A DNA stretch of 64,000 nucleotides, taken from Leptospira weilii serovar Ranarum str. ICFT (GTDB taxonomy: Bacteria; Spirochaetota; Leptospiria; Leptospirales; Leptospiraceae). How positions within the stretch are numbered: position 1 is the first letter of the stretch; every line of letters starts with the position of its first letter. The notes beneath the pieces were generated by a model. That model saw only the letters and a program-made list of their open reading frames with translations. It ran no database searches and was not told where the DNA came from. The stretch lies in contig NZ_AOHC02000037.1 in the NCBI RefSeq assembly GCF_000332415.1, positions 252,524-316,523 of the forward strand. Reading direction: 5' to 3'. The position numbers and the translations under genes were made by a program. Shown in pieces: positions 22,269-49,191 of this stretch.

Positions 22269-25200
22269 ATGGATCCAATCTATTTAAATTATTTTTCTTT
22301 GGCTTCGTTGATCGGTGTTCTCTTTATCGGGTTCACGACGTTCTTTTTCTTTTCCATTCAGGAAAAAGCTTCGGGTACGATTTATCTCAGTATGGGCATC
22401 TTATGCCTCGGAATATTTCATCTCGGTTATATGGTCGGTTTTCCTTTTTACGGGCCTTGGTCCGTGTTCCATAGATGGATCGTAATCCCTTCTCCCTTTT
22501 GGGGATTTTTATTTCTCGTCATGTTTTTTCTTCATTATCCGCAACCGGTTTCCAAAAAGATAACGATCCCGATTTTTTCGATCGCGCTTACGGGTATAAT
22601 CTTCGTCTGCCTCTGGTATTATTACGAGTCGTTCTTTGCGAAAAGGGTTTTTTATTTTTCGGGTCATTATTGGGATTTTCAAATCAATCTTTTCTATAAG
22701 GTTTATTCGGGAGTTATCCTTCTTTATACCTTCCTTTTTACGTCGATCGGTTTTTGGAGAATGATAAAACTGAAAGGAAAGGAAAGGATCATCACGGGAA
22801 TTATCCTTATACCGATGACGTTAGTCACTCTTGTTCCGGGGATATTCAACGCGATGAGTAGGGACGGGGCGGTTTCCAGGGAATTGTATCAGACGGTTTT
22901 GGACATTTCTCTCGTAATCGGTTTGTTTGTCGTGCTCGTAGGTTATATCAATTATACGAGCGAAAAAACCTCCATTCTTTCCAGAATCACCGGGATCACC
23001 TTGGCTACTTTTTTTCTGATCTTACAGATCGTTAGCATATTCATCTTCAATCAATACGAAGAATCATACGACTTGATCAAAAGAAAAGAGGTTAGACTTT
23101 CCGCATCCGGTTCGGAAGTTTCCAAGGATGTGGAATACGTTTTCGAGTACGATCCCGAAACGGATTCGATAAAGTCCTTCTTTCCGAAAAATTCCAAACA
23201 GCCGGACGAATCCGCGTTGAGAGAATTCCGTTTTTTTAATATAGCTCACAATCTTTTCAAACTTCCCTCTCTTCCCAATCAAGAATTTAAACAAAGGGCG
23301 GAAGATATATTAAAGAATTCTCCTTCCGATTTTGAAGCGTATAAAGCGGGAATAAGAGAATATCTTTTTTCCCGAAAAGAAACCCAACTTTCGGGAAAGG
23401 ATATGGAATCGTTTTTCGACGATTTGGAAAATAAATCGGTCGTACTTAGAAACAAATACTTTCATTTACCTCCGAAGGAAAAAAACGATCCGGTCTCTTT
23501 GGATAAACTCTTTCAATCGAACGTTCCCGGAATCGGCGGAACTCTCAAGGAATTGAAAAAAGCCGCGTTGAATCCGAACGTAACGGATTCGGTTAAAAGA
23601 GATCGGATTTTCAATACGCTTCTTACACAGATAAGAAAACCGGATGAGAGAACTTACAAAGGGGAAAGAATCTACGAATTGGGCGGACCGATCCCCAAAC
23701 ATTACATTTCTTATTTTTATGTGTCCGGAGGAAAAATTTACGAGGTCGGGTTTCGATACTTGTCCTTAAGAGAATTTCTAAATCCTACCGGTAAAATTTT
23801 GTATATATCCGCGCTTTGTATTTTGTTTCTCGTTTTGTTCGGATTTCGTTTTTTCTTTCAAGGAGCTTTGCTCAATCCTCTCGAAGATGTCGTGACCGGT
23901 TTGAGAGAAGCGAATTCCGGGAACTTGGAATATCGTCTTCAAGTAAAAGTGGAGGACGAAATCGGATTTATCTCCCGTTCGTTTAACAGAATGGCGAGAT
24001 CGATTCAAGCCGCCAGAAAACGTCTGCAAGAATATGCGGATGAGTTGGAGGAAAAGGTAAAAGAAAGAACTAAAGAATTGCAACAGACCCTGGAAGAAGT
24101 TCAAGATTTGAAACAACAACAAGACGGAGATTATTTTTTAACTTCCCTATTGATCAAACCTTTGGGTTCGAACAAAGCCCGTCAGGAAAACGTAAAAGTG
24201 GATTTTCTGATCGAACAAAAAAAGAAATTCTCTTTTAGAAGATTCAAGGATGAAATCGGAGGAGATATCAATATCTCCAACGGAATCGAATTGCAGGATC
24301 GATATTTTACCGTATTCTTAAACGCGGATGCGATGGGTAAGTCCATGCAGGGCGCGGGAGGAGCGCTCGTACTCGGAGCCGTTTTCGAATCGATCCTAGA
24401 AAGAACCCGAATGGCGGCTTCGGTGAAGGAGCAGTCTCCCGAACGTTGGATGAAAAACGCTTTTTTGGAGTTGCATAAAGTTTTTGAAAGTTTCGACGGT
24501 TCCATGCTCGTATCACTCGTGTTAGGCGTTATAGACGACGAAGCGGGTTTGTTGTATTTTATCAATGCGGAACATCCTTGGACGGTTTTGTATCGGGACG
24601 GAATCGCAAGTTTTATCGAAGACGATCTTATGTTCAGAAAGTTGGGAACCACGGGAATGGACGGAACCGTTTTTATCAAAACCTTTCAAATGGAACCGGG
24701 AGACGTAATTATCGCCGGATCGGACGGAAGAGACGATCTGCTTCTCGGTACGGATTCCGAAGGCGGAAGAATCATCAACGACGACGAAAAACTTTTTTTG
24801 AAGCAGGTTGAAGAAGGTAACGGGGACTTACAATCGATCTACGAGGGAATTCAAAAATACGGAAGTTTAACGGACGATTTTTCTTTGGTTCGAGTTTCGT
24901 TTAAGGAAAATCCTAGCCGATCTAAAATCGCACAAGTACACGAAAGAGAACAAATCAGAGAACTTCTCAAAAAGGCCAAAGAAGAGGCGGGAAATAAGGA
25001 GATTGAAGAGGCGATTTCTTTTCTTGAGCAGGCGGAATCTTTAAACAGTCAAATTCCCGAAGTGAAAAAACTGTTCGTAAGTCTTTTTCTTAAAAAGAAG
25101 GATTATAAAAACGCGGCGATCTACGCGGAAGATTATCTAAATTTAAAACCGGTGGATAAGGAGATTCTTTACATCGCGTCGAATGCGGCTCGTAAGGCGG

Positions 25201-25430
25201 GAAGTTTCCAAAAAGCATTGGACTTCGGAGAAAGATTGAAGTTGAGAGAACCGACTCATATTAGGAATTTGGTGAATCTCGCCCAGATTTACATCGCTTT
25301 GAAAAATTACAATCGTGCTATGGAAATGGTTGAAATTGCACTTTCCGTGGATCCGAAACACGAAATCATTTTAAAAATCCAAGAAGTTCTGAGAAAGTAT
25401 TCTCAGAACATGGCGGAAACCGAGTCGTAA
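22269..25430 (+). CDS. Large membrane sensor phosphatase: multi-TM, HAMP, SpoIIE/PP2C, TPR
   Basis: About 1053 residues. N-terminal seven or so hydrophobic helices (1-240), another TM, an extracytoplasmic charged region (about 270-500), a TM near 510-530, a HAMP domain ([24 protein letters not shown]), a coiled coil ending in [17 protein letters not shown], a SpoIIE-type PP2C domain (about 640-880) with the metal motifs [15 protein letters not shown] and [12 protein letters not shown], and C-terminal TPR-like repeats ([17 protein letters not shown] and onward). Such proteins dephosphorylate anti-anti-sigma factors. I prefer ATG 22269 over upstream TTG 22206. The RsbW-like protein at 61539 could belong to the same kind of pathway. 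Confidence 0.85.
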   Translation: MDPIYLNYFSLASLIGVLFIGFTTFFFFSIQEKASGTIYLSMGILCLGIFHLGYMVGFPFYGPWSVFHRWIVIPSPFWGFLFLVMFFLHYPQPVSKKITIPIFSIALTGIIFVCLWYYYESFFAKRVFYFSGHYWDFQINLFYKVYSGVILLYTFLFTSIGFWRMIKLKGKERIITGIILIPMTLVTLVPGIFNAMSRDGAVSRELYQTVLDISLVIGLFVVLVGYINYTSEKTSILSRITGITLATFFLILQIVSIFIFNQYEESYDLIKRKEVRLSASGSEVSKDVEYVFEYDPETDSIKSFFPKNSKQPDESALREFRFFNIAHNLFKLPSLPNQEFKQRAEDILKNSPSDFEAYKAGIREYLFSRKETQLSGKDMESFFDDLENKSVVLRNKYFHLPPKEKNDPVSLDKLFQSNVPGIGGTLKELKKAALNPNVTDSVKRDRIFNTLLTQIRKPDERTYKGERIYELGGPIPKHYISYFYVSGGKIYEVGFRYLSLREFLNPTGKILYISALCILFLVLFGFRFFFQGALLNPLEDVVTGLREANSGNLEYRLQVKVEDEIGFISRSFNRMARSIQAARKRLQEYADELEEKVKERTKELQQTLEEVQDLKQQQDGDYFLTSLLIKPLGSNKARQENVKVDFLIEQKKKFSFRRFKDEIGGDINISNGIELQDRYFTVFLNADAMGKSMQGAGGALVLGAVFESILERTRMAASVKEQSPERWMKNAFLELHKVFESFDGSMLVSLVLGVIDDEAGLLYFINAEHPWTVLYRDGIASFIEDDLMFRKLGTTGMDGTVFIKTFQMEPGDVIIAGSDGRDDLLLGTDSEGGRIINDDEKLFLKQVEEGNGDLQSIYEGIQKYGSLTDDFSLVRVSFKENPSRSKIAQVHEREQIRELLKKAKEEAGNKEIEEAISFLEQAESLNSQIPEVKKLFVSLFLKKKDYKNAAIYAEDYLNLKPVDKEILYIASNAARKAGSFQKALDFGERLKLREPTHIRNLVNLAQIYIALKNYNRAMEMVEIALSVDPKHEIILKIQEVLRKYSQNMAETES

Positions 25431-25437
25431 CGATCCT

Positions 25438-25887
25438 TTATCGGGGATGGATCGTCACTTTCGCTTTGATCGAATTTGCAATAAAACAATTTTTATGGGC
25501 CTTTTCATGAAGGCCGACTAACGTTTCCAAATCCGGATTTTTTTCCCCCTCAAAGGTTATTTTGGGATGAAGTTCGATTTTAGTAACGACCATTTTTCCT
25601 TCTTCGTTCTTTTCCAAGGTTGCTACCGCATCGTCCTGATAATCGGAAACGACGAATCTGCTTTTTGCGGCGACTGCAAGAAAGGTCAAAAAATGGCAAC
25701 TGCATGCGGAAGAGGCCAATAATTCTTCCGGATTCGTATATTCCGCCTTGCCGTAAGTTTCCGGTGTGGAGGATCCGTATAATTTTTGACCGCCTTCATA
25801 CTGGATCGAGTGGGTTCTATCATAAGATTCATATTTGAAATCTTCAGGTCCTTTTTTCCAATGTAAGCCGATTTTGTATTCAGACAT
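25438..25887 (-). CDS. OsmC/Ohr family peroxiredoxin-like protein
   Basis: 149-residue protein of the OsmC family, which reduces organic hydroperoxides with two reactive cysteines. These are visible in SSACSCHFLTFLA and KNCFIANSIKAKV, the usual positions in helices 2 and 3. PEELLASS is the family signature. It resembles the YhfA/OsmC-like subgroup more than classic Ohr. It is convergent with the phosphatase gene (7 bases apart) and downstream of the second chemoreceptor on the minus strand. Confidence 0.9.
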   Translation of the reverse strand: MSEYKIGLHWKKGPEDFKYESYDRTHSIQYEGGQKLYGSSTPETYGKAEYTNPEELLASSACSCHFLTFLAVAAKSRFVVSDYQDDAVATLEKNEEGKMVVTKIELHPKITFEGEKNPDLETLVGLHEKAHKNCFIANSIKAKVTIHPR

Positions 25888-25944
25888 GTTCGTTTCCTTT
25901 TCGAAAAAACTATATAATAATTTTCGAATATTTTCTCGTTAAAA

Positions 25945-27534
25945 TCAATTCGTTTCCGCAACGATCAGTGCATCCGATTGTGTTTCCAGTTCTCTTACAA
26001 CCACGCTCAAATTTTCGCTTTTTGTCACCAAGGATTCCATAGAATTTTGGAGGAAAAAAATCGCCTCGACGATTCCTTGCAAACCGGTCTTTTGTTCGGA
26101 AGAGGCAAGTTCGATTTCGGAAGACAAAGACCGCAAACGATCCAGAGTGGAAAAAAATTGAGAATTGATCTTTTCCTGTTCGTCAAACAACTTCGAAAAT
26201 TCATCGAACCGAACAAACAAATCCTGAAATAGTGTGTCTTGTTCTTTCACGTGTCCCGCCGTTGTCTCCGCGGATTTTTGTCCCATCACTACGTGATTGG
26301 AAGAATCCCGAATGATCTTGGAAATCAGATCCGCATTTCCGGCGCTACTTTCGGCGAGTTTGGAAACTTCTTGCGCGACGACCGCAAAACCTCTGCCCGC
26401 GTCCCCGGCCCTTGCCGCCTCGATGGAAGCGTTCAAAGAGAGAAGATTGGTTCTATCTGCGACTTCGGACATGATTCGGTTCACTTCTCCAACGCTTCTA
26501 AAAGAATCTCCCAAAGAAACAAGAGATCCGGAAAGTTCTTCCACAAATTCGGTCACCATCGCTCCGGACTTTCTCACTTTATCCATACGTTGATCCAAGG
26601 TATAATTAAACTGGGAAATCTTTTCGATAATGGATTTCAGATTGCTGCTGTGTACGATTAAACTTTCAATATTACTAAACTGATTTTTGACGTTATGCGA
26701 AGAATTTTCCGTTTGAGACTGAAACTGCTCCATAGTCGAACTGATCTCTTCAAACGAGGAGGCGTGTGTCGAAACTAAAACGGAAAAATCATCCATAAAG
26801 CTTTTTAGATTTTTGGATGAATCTTTCAAACATCGAGCGGATTCTTTCATCTTGCCGCTTCGTTGAGCGATCACTTTATGAGATTCTTCTAATTCTTCTT
26901 GTCTGTATTTTGAATTTTCCCTCAACCGCATAAACAGTTTCACGAGAATTCTAACGATAAAAGCACAGGCTAGTATGAACAAAATTTTCGTGATTTGTTC
27001 GGAAACCGAGGCGTAACCCAATGAGTTGGCGAGTTTCTTATTTTCAGTCAAAATCAAACCGTATCGCGCAGCCGTATAAATCGCCAAAGACTGCGCGCCC
27101 CCGGACAAAACTCCGACCCAAAGAACAAAATTAGGAGTGAGTAAAAGTCCTGAAGAAACAATATATAAGTAACTGATACCGTATAATATGGGACTTTTTA
27201 CCACTCCGGTCGTAAAATCGGGATGATCCATCGTGGCGCCAAGCATAACCAAAAGCTGAACGAAAACGTCCATGATGATAAACACTTTGCTGAGAGTATG
27301 CGAAATACTTCCGTTTCTTCGAATCTTATAAAAACTGTAGGAAAAATAAAAAAGCATCACCGTCGTGCCGCTCAGATATAAGGTATTCTGAACCGAATTG
27401 GTGCGTTTCCAGTTGATCATAATCGAGACGTAAAAGAGCACAATCAATCCGAATCGAATCCAATTGATATAGGCGGGACCGGAGGCGATGATTTCCTCGT
27501 CGGTCTTTCTTTTTGATTCTTTCTTTAGGAACAT
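25945..27534 (-). CDS. Methyl-accepting chemotaxis protein
   Basis: 529-residue chemoreceptor, paralogue of the one at 14741. About six membrane helices in residues 20-215 replace a periplasmic sensor. The signalling coiled coil has the tip [20 protein letters not shown] and [14 protein letters not shown]. No HAMP was recognised. Leptospires use chemotaxis with periplasmic flagella, and several MCPs of this layout are expected. The ligand is unknown. The OsmC gene follows 57 bases downstream. Confidence 0.92.
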   Translation of the reverse strand: MFLKKESKRKTDEEIIASGPAYINWIRFGLIVLFYVSIMINWKRTNSVQNTLYLSGTTVMLFYFSYSFYKIRRNGSISHTLSKVFIIMDVFVQLLVMLGATMDHPDFTTGVVKSPILYGISYLYIVSSGLLLTPNFVLWVGVLSGGAQSLAIYTAARYGLILTENKKLANSLGYASVSEQITKILFILACAFIVRILVKLFMRLRENSKYRQEELEESHKVIAQRSGKMKESARCLKDSSKNLKSFMDDFSVLVSTHASSFEEISSTMEQFQSQTENSSHNVKNQFSNIESLIVHSSNLKSIIEKISQFNYTLDQRMDKVRKSGAMVTEFVEELSGSLVSLGDSFRSVGEVNRIMSEVADRTNLLSLNASIEAARAGDAGRGFAVVAQEVSKLAESSAGNADLISKIIRDSSNHVVMGQKSAETTAGHVKEQDTLFQDLFVRFDEFSKLFDEQEKINSQFFSTLDRLRSLSSEIELASSEQKTGLQGIVEAIFFLQNSMESLVTKSENLSVVVRELETQSDALIVAETN

Positions 27535-27815
27535 AGACTAATGAGGGCCGCTCACTTTGAAAAATCAATGGTTTTTCTTAAAACGGGAAATTACGGCGTA
27601 TACCGAAGATTAGTTTTATTTTATCAAAAAGGTTAGTCTCTGAATCGGCGCCTTGGCCCTCCGATAATCCGCAAGTTTGAATTTTAAATCTCGTAAATAA
27701 GAAAGTTTTCATTTTTAAGATTCTATCATATTCGGATTCTTAATTTTACGAATATTCTCGTTTTAGGGGTCAGTGAATAGAATTCAGTTTGACCTTGCCT
27801 GCCCGACGTTGACCC

Positions 27816-27841
27816 ACATTACGACCCATAGGGAGTAATGT
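27816..27841. repeat. Inverted repeat, family 3, copy 2
   Basis: ACATTAC (27816-27822) and GTAATGT (27835-27841) are perfect inverted arms around GACCCATAGGGA. The core CGACCCATAGGGAGTAA is nearly the same as in the element at 8194-8250, and TGAGTT follows both. This suggests a small dispersed family. Confidence 0.5.
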
Positions 27842-28008
27842 GCTGAGTTCATTCTTTTTGACTCATGTGTCTCCTATTTTTTAGTAAATTTATTTTCAAA
27901 TGAGATGGGCGTATTTTAGATGTTAGTAGCTAGGAATTAGGCGTTAGGTGATTACAGAAATAGAAAAATCAACCTTTGTTAAAGCCTGATCGCTCTATTA
28001 GGAAAAAG

Positions 28009-28250
28009 TAACTAACCCCTATCAACTAATTCCTAACTCCTAGAACGTGCGACCGCTTTGGGAAGCAGTTTTTGAACCCGTTCGAAGGAATCCACACCGT
28101 AAGGAATGAGATATTCATTTTTAATGATACGTTTTAGTGGATAGGAGTCGGAATTCAGTTACATTTTTTTAATACAGTCATTAGGGTTTAACAAAGATAA
28201 AATTCCCTTATTCAGTAAATTAACTAACCACTAGTCACTAAATCCTAACC
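28009..28250. repeat. CTAAxTCCTAAC motif, repeated
   Basis: TAACTAACCCCTATCAACTA at 28009 and TAACTAACCACTAGTCACTA at 28221 are the first halves of two roughly 30-base similar blocks (to 28043 and 28250). An inverted related block lies at 27924-27954. Spacing is irregular and the origin unknown. Confidence 0.45.
28033..28158 (-). pseudogene. Possible gene relic (C-terminal fragment)
   Basis: On the minus strand a 41-codon stretch between stops reads like real protein (contains [20 protein letters not shown] and ends KAVARSRS). It has no start and is preceded directly by a stop. It looks like the tail of a decayed small gene in a repeat-rich gap. The family is not recognised. Confidence 0.3.
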
Positions 28251-28258
28251 ATTCGAAG

Positions 28259-28274
28259 CGTGGGAGTTCCCACA
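28259..28274 (-). repeat. Short TGTGGGAACTCC repeat (inverted)
   Basis: CGTGGGAGTTCCCACA, the reverse-complement version and the most symmetrical copy of the short palindromic family. Confidence 0.6.
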
Positions 28275-28345
28275 AAATCTCGAAATTCTGTCCGAATCGC
28301 CTAAATTTCCAGTAAGACTGAGAAAATGCTGGTTATTAAGACCTG

Positions 28346-28392
<47 letters not shown>

Positions 28393-28495
28393 CTAAATAG
28401 CTCCATTTTTTCTTAAATCTGGACTATTTCTTGATCCATCATAAAATCAAGCTGGATGCGTAAGCTCCCAATTCAAGACTTAGATTATCACGAAT

Positions 28496-29229
28496 ATGTT
28501 ACCACAAGAGTTGGAACAAAAACTTGCGTCTTTGAGTCTGGAAGACGCCTTAGAATGGATCAGCAACGAGTACGGAGAAACTGCGGCTTTCTCCACGAGC
28601 TTGGGTCTGGAAGATCAAGTTATCACTCACGTAATTTTCTCCCGAAATTTAAAGATCAGAATTTTCACGTTGGACACGGGCCGTCTTTTTAACGAGACGT
28701 ACGATCTCCATAAATTGACGAACGCGAGTTACGGTAAGAGGATTGAAACGTATTTCCCGGATACAAATGCGGTTCAGAATTTGATCAACACAAAAGGCCC
28801 GGATAGTTTTTACGACTCCGTAGAAAATAGAAAAGAATGTTGTTATATTCGAAAAGTGGAACCCTTGAATCGTGCGTTAGTCGGAACCGAACTTTGGATC
28901 ACGGGAATTCGTTCCGAACAATCGGATTCCAGAAATTCTCTCACAAAAGTAGAGTTGGATTCCTCTCGTAATATTTTGAAATACCATCCTCTCTTGGATT
29001 GGAGTTTGGAAAGAACTCAAGACTTTGTCGATACGTATCGGATTCCGGTTAACGTGTTACACAAAAAAGGATTTCCTTCCATCGGATGCGCTCCTTGCAC
29101 AAGAGCGGTTCAGCCGGGAGAAGACATCCGGGCCGGAAGATGGTGGTGGGAAGAATCCAATCAAGAATGCGGACTTCACGTCGTCGACGGCAAGTTAGTC
29201 CGTCAAAAATCCGGTCCTACAAGAGCGAT

Positions 29230-29233
<4 letters not shown>
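28496..29233 (+). CDS. cysH: Assimilatory adenylyl-sulfate (APS) reductase
   Basis: Reduces adenylyl sulfate to sulfite, 245 residues. The CysH fold starts with the PP-loop-like AAFSTSLGLEDQVI. Two cysteine pairs, ECCYIRK and GCAPCTRA, are the [4Fe-4S] ligands that mark APS reductases and are absent from E. coli-type PAPS reductase. The redox-active Cys lies in the C-terminal NQECGLH. Consistent with APS as substrate, no APS kinase is encoded in the operon. First gene of the operon; its stop overlaps cysD's ATG (ATGA, 29230-29233). Confidence 0.92.
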
Positions 29234-31397
<2,164 letters not shown>

Positions 31398-31400
31398 TCG

Positions 31401-32845
<1,445 letters not shown>

Positions 32846-32884
32846 CGAAATCATAATAAATCCCGAAAGGAAAAGGTCCAAATC

Positions 32885-34570
<1,686 letters not shown>

Positions 34571-34581
34571 AGATTTGAATA

Positions 34582-36597
<2,016 letters not shown>

Positions 36598-36598
36598 T

Positions 36599-36629
<31 letters not shown>

Positions 36630-36636
36630 GACAGAA

Positions 36637-38325
<1,689 letters not shown>

Positions 38326-38468
38326 ATTTGCTTAAGAATAGATTATAACGTCTTAAAGCGGCGTTTCGAGACGAAGCCGGATTTTTGAGATTGTTCCGGA
38401 AATTTAGGATTTCGATCTCGAAAATAAGATCGGTATTTTTTATTTCTCTAAGAACGACCAACGCGACC

Positions 38469-40325
<1,857 letters not shown>

Positions 40326-40379
40326 TTCGTACGGAAAATACATTTGGACTCGATGACTTTATTCTTCTGAAACCCGCTT

Positions 40380-40399
40380 AACCGTTGGGGAAAACGGTT
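40380..40399 (+). terminator. Weak terminator-like hairpin
   Basis: AACCGTT (40380-40386) and AACGGTT (40393-40399) form a 7-bp stem 55 bases after the ClC stop. No U-tract follows, so termination is uncertain. Confidence 0.35.
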
Positions 40400-40449
40400 G
40401 ACCCGATCGGAATATCGGTGTCTCTTTTTGTGGAAAAGAATTCCATAAA

Positions 40450-40556
40450 TTAACGTGAATTCGGTTTAACAAATGCGAAAGCGATTGAAGTTGAAAGCAC
40501 GGCCCGGCCTTCTCAAGGCCGGATTCGCCCAAACTTTCTCCCATAGTTCACGTTAA
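40450..40556. repeat. Dispersed palindromic element, family 1, copy 3 (short)
   Basis: About 107 bp, starting TTAACGTGAATTCGG and ending ATAGTTCACGTTAA, imperfect terminal inverted repeats. The left part AACAAATGCGAAAGCGATTG and the right part GGATTCGCCCAAACTTTC match copies 1 and 2, but the 66-bp central block is missing. A copy-specific perfect palindrome CCGGCCTT-CTC-AAGGCCGG (40504-40522) occupies the position of the inner palindrome of copy 1. Confidence 0.82.
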
Positions 40557-40632
40557 ATTACTTATGAGTAAAATCGAATCACTTGCGAGTTTGTCATGAG
40601 AAACCCCGTTTTTCCTTGGAGATTTAAACCGT

Positions 40633-42741
<2,109 letters not shown>

Positions 42742-42742
42742 T

Positions 42743-44461
<1,719 letters not shown>

Positions 44462-44464
44462 CGT

Positions 44465-45604
44465 CTAACGGAGTTCTTCCTCATTTGAAATTCCGAGAGG
44501 GGACGGAACTCCGGTCATATCCCAGAGCTCCAAAACACCCGTAATCGAAGTTTGTTTCGGAATTTCGATCGTGATCGTTCCTTTACTTTCGGAAACGTCA
44601 AAACAGGAACTTTTACTCAAGATCAAACTTTCGGGAGAGGAGATTCTTTTCGGTCCTAAACTTCGATTGGAAGAATCTCCTTTGTGTTTTAGATTGAACA
44701 CGACACAATTTTTAAGGTTCCCTCGAGTTTTAAAACCGAAGTCGATCGTATAAAAGTCAGTTCCTTGGGAATCGGATTCTTGGTTTCTATGAATTCTTTC
44801 AAACCATACCACAAAATCGTCGTTAGGCGTTGGAGCGGAATTTTTTTGAGGTTCTTTGACGACCGTAACGGTTTGATTTTTAAGGGAATCGAGAGCCGTA
44901 TAAAAGGAAGAATCGTCTTCGATTCCGAAATACTTTCCGTTCCCTTCTTCCGCGAGAATTTTCATCTGTTGTTCTTTATCCGCTTTTAAACCCAACCCGA
45001 GGATATGAAACTGAAAGGGAATCCCTTTTTCTTTTAAGGCTTGTAGTTCTTTTTTCGGATCCCCGTAACAACTTTCCACTCCGTCCGTGACTAAGATGAT
45101 TTCGGTTTCTTTTTTCCGCTGCAAAATCAAAGTTCCCGCGATTCGAATCGATTCCGCAAGAGGAGTTGCACCCGAAGGTGTTAAACCGAATAGACGCTTT
45201 TTGAATGTGTCGCGATTTCCCTTTTCCAACGGTTGATACAAACGGGAAGAGGAACAACCCGCTACCCGATTGCCGTACGCAATAAATCCTATGTCTGTTT
45301 CTACGGGAAGCGCGGAGATGTGGCGACTAACGTGTTTTTTTGCCAAATGAATTTTTTGATAAATTCCAAGATATTCGTTCATCGACCCGGAAGCGTCTAT
45401 GATGAACAATTTGGACCGTTCTTGGTTGTCCGAAGCGAAGTTCGTTTCCGTTAGTAAGAGAAACAAAGTCAGTCCAAGGCTTACGGCCTTTCGTAAATAC
45501 ACAAGGCATAGGATCTTTTTTATAGGTCTAAGGCAAAAGAAACTTTTAATTTTAGAATTTGCCAAAGTAAACGAATCGAAAACGTGTTTTGAAAAAAATT
45601 GCAT
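44465..45604 (-). CDS. Exported von Willebrand factor A domain protein
   Basis: 379-residue protein with a vWA domain carrying the MIDAS motif IIDASGSMNEY. A later TPSGATPLAESI gives the MIDAS Thr-like residue, and VTDGVESCYG the final Asp. An N-terminal hydrophobic stretch (LGLTLFLLLTETNFA) indicates export, and the C-terminal 270-379 part is beta-rich. I chose ATG 45604. The protein probably binds metal and ligand at the cell envelope. It faces the two DUF4139 genes and may act with them, which is a neighbourhood inference. Confidence 0.83.
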   Translation of the reverse strand: MQFFSKHVFDSFTLANSKIKSFFCLRPIKKILCLVYLRKAVSLGLTLFLLLTETNFASDNQERSKLFIIDASGSMNEYLGIYQKIHLAKKHVSRHISALPVETDIGFIAYGNRVAGCSSSRLYQPLEKGNRDTFKKRLFGLTPSGATPLAESIRIAGTLILQRKKETEIILVTDGVESCYGDPKKELQALKEKGIPFQFHILGLGLKADKEQQMKILAEEGNGKYFGIEDDSSFYTALDSLKNQTVTVVKEPQKNSAPTPNDDFVVWFERIHRNQESDSQGTDFYTIDFGFKTRGNLKNCVVFNLKHKGDSSNRSLGPKRISSPESLILSKSSCFDVSESKGTITIEIPKQTSITGVLELWDMTGVPSPLGISNEEELR

Positions 45605-45654
45605 GTTAAGAATTGTATCGGGTTTTCGCGGGAAAATTGTAGTAGAAGGAAGGT

Positions 45655-46223
45655 TTAAAGGTTCCAAAAGATCAATTTGGAAAGAAATTCCTGCCCGTTT
45701 TTTTCCACGAGAATCTTACTCAGAGAGCCGTAATTCAAATCGAAGGAAAACCCGCGTTCCAAAGGGATTTTTAAAAGTTTACAAAGAACGGCTCTAATGA
45801 CCCCCGCGTGTGTTACGATTCCGATCTTTTCGTTTGAAAAGGAATTCAGAATTTTCTCCAGGAATCCTTCGATCCGTTCGTAGAGTTCCAAATAACTTTC
45901 TCCGCCGGGGGTTCGAACGTTTACAAAATCCTTTGTCCAAGATACGGATTCTTTTTCGGGAATCTCGGACCACGGTTTTCCCTCCCATAAACCGAAGTCC
46001 AATTCCATCAATAAGTTTGAATATTCTAATTCAATTGAATTATTTTGTTTTATAAATTCCGCCAGATTTCCACAACGCGAACTCGGACTGGAATACAGCC
46101 GGTCGAAAACCACGTCGATCTTTTTTGGAATCGATTGAAACTCTTGATAAAAGTCCGCGATCAACGGAACGTCCGTTCGACCGTAACAAGTTCCGGGAAG
46201 AACGTCCGGAGTCGTATGTCGGA

Positions 46224-46239
<16 letters not shown>
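45655..46239 (-). CDS. cobC: Alpha-ribazole phosphatase-like histidine phosphatase
   Basis: 194-residue histidine phosphatase. [18 protein letters not shown] has the catalytic RH and the CobC-type [24 protein letters not shown] holds the second catalytic His. By family and position after cobS it should dephosphorylate alpha-ribazole-5'-phosphate or adenosylcobalamin-5'-phosphate. I chose ATG 46239, which overlaps the end of cobS by 16 bases. The longer open frame has no protein-like N-terminus. Confidence 0.86.
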
Positions 46240-48151
<1,912 letters not shown>

Positions 48152-48160
48152 ACCTCAGAA

Positions 48161-48176
48161 TGCGGGAACTCTTGCA
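48161..48176 (+). repeat. Short TGCGGGAACTC repeat
   Basis: TGCGGGAACTCTTGCA, a member of the short dispersed palindromic family, between the lipoprotein stop and the cobT start. Confidence 0.5.
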
Positions 48177-48245
48177 TTTTTCGGGTTTTGAAACGGACTT
48201 CGAAATTCGCTTTCTCAATCAATTGTTTATTCTATTTTTATAATA

Positions 48246-49091
48246 TTACGGATTTAATTGTTTTGCGATCACACCGTCGATATCCGGACCTCCGTCGTAG
48301 CTATTTTGCGGGGATGGAAAACCCGGTTTGGTTTTTGCATTTACAAGGCGGATATATTTGAAGCCGTTTGCGATGAGATCGTTTGCAATCATTAAATTGC
48401 AACCTGTATTAAAAATATTTGAATCACTTAAATTATCTAGATCAAAACCGTCGCCGCCCGAAATTCCCATATATCCTTCCGCCGAGGGATTCAGGAATAT
48501 ATCGGTAACCGAAAGTTGATTCGTTGTCATATTCCATAAAACCGGAGTTAGACCTGCCATTCGAATCCAATCTGTTCGAAACAGGGACGCAGGGGATGCC
48601 GCTCCCGTATATTGAGGATTAAATCCGCAGTAATTGACGTTATCTTGACTGACTTCAACTATGATCGGTTCCACAAAAAAGTTTGAAGAAGTATATTGAA
48701 AAGGATTTTCAAAAACTATAAAATCTATTCCCGGACCGTTGATTACGCTTTTTCCGGCCCAGGAAAGTGTAAGGACGGATCCTGCTCCGGAAGCATCCAA
48801 GGTAAAGACGTCGACGCCGCCTTGGTTTTGTCCGCCTCCACAAACTCCATTGATTGATTTATTAGCGTCTTTGAATGTAACGGAAGGATTATTTCCGGGA
48901 GCGCTAACGACGGTATTTGCCAATAGGTATTGAGAAGGGAGAGGGGTCGAAGGACAAGTTCCTTGTCGCGATGAATTGTTCGACGCTTGTAACAGCAGCA
49001 TCAGCGTTAAAGTATCGTCTTTTTGAGTAGGATTGCAAAAGGGAAGAAAAATTATATAAAGAAAAACGATTCCTTTAGATAGTTTCCGCAA
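48246..49091 (-). CDS. Putative lipoprotein, cell-surface-like
   Basis: About 281 residues with signal and lipobox FLPFC. The body is beta-rich, with an extracellular-protein composition (Asn, Ser, Gly, few charges), PGIDFIVFENPFQ, several cysteines and a C-terminal SYDGGPDIDGVIAKQLNP. It looks like a surface lipoprotein or adhesin-like domain, and the family is not recognised. I chose the TTG start at 49091 because a hairpin at 49103-49128 lies upstream, and longer frames would translate through it. It is downstream of another lipoprotein gene on the same strand. Confidence 0.7.
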   Translation of the reverse strand: MRKLSKGIVFLYIIFLPFCNPTQKDDTLTLMLLLQASNNSSRQGTCPSTPLPSQYLLANTVVSAPGNNPSVTFKDANKSINGVCGGGQNQGGVDVFTLDASGAGSVLTLSWAGKSVINGPGIDFIVFENPFQYTSSNFFVEPIIVEVSQDNVNYCGFNPQYTGAASPASLFRTDWIRMAGLTPVLWNMTTNQLSVTDIFLNPSAEGYMGISGGDGFDLDNLSDSNIFNTGCNLMIANDLIANGFKYIRLVNAKTKPGFPSPQNSYDGGPDIDGVIAKQLNP

Positions 49092-49102
49092 ATCGTTATA
49101 AA

Positions 49103-49128
49103 CGCCTTTGCCGGGAAGGGCAAAGGCG
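49103..49128 (-). terminator. Hairpin between two lipoprotein genes
   Basis: Perfect 10-bp inverted repeat CGCCTTTGCC (49103-49112) / GGCAAAGGCG (49119-49128), loop GGGAAG, between the gene ending at 49192 and the start at 49091. Terminator or 5'-leader structure; only a short, imperfect T-run follows. Confidence 0.5.
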
Positions 49129-49191
49129 TATTTTGTATGGGTCAAAATTTTCGAAAATATTATGTTATTCTTATTAAAAGAAAACACTTGG

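Larger units (their letters stand above)
40326..40632. other. Intergenic stretch with hairpin and a family 1 element
   Basis: 307 bases without a gene. A possible terminator hairpin after the ClC gene (40380-40399, AACCGTT / AACGGTT arms, loop GGGGAA, no T-tract) is followed by the family 1 element copy 3. The start of the DUF4139 gene at 40633 has no clear ribosome site. Confidence 0.65.

Noticed and set aside
48152..48245. Possible cobalamin riboswitch upstream of cobT
   Set aside because: The segment is under 100 bases and no B12-box-like sequence was found.
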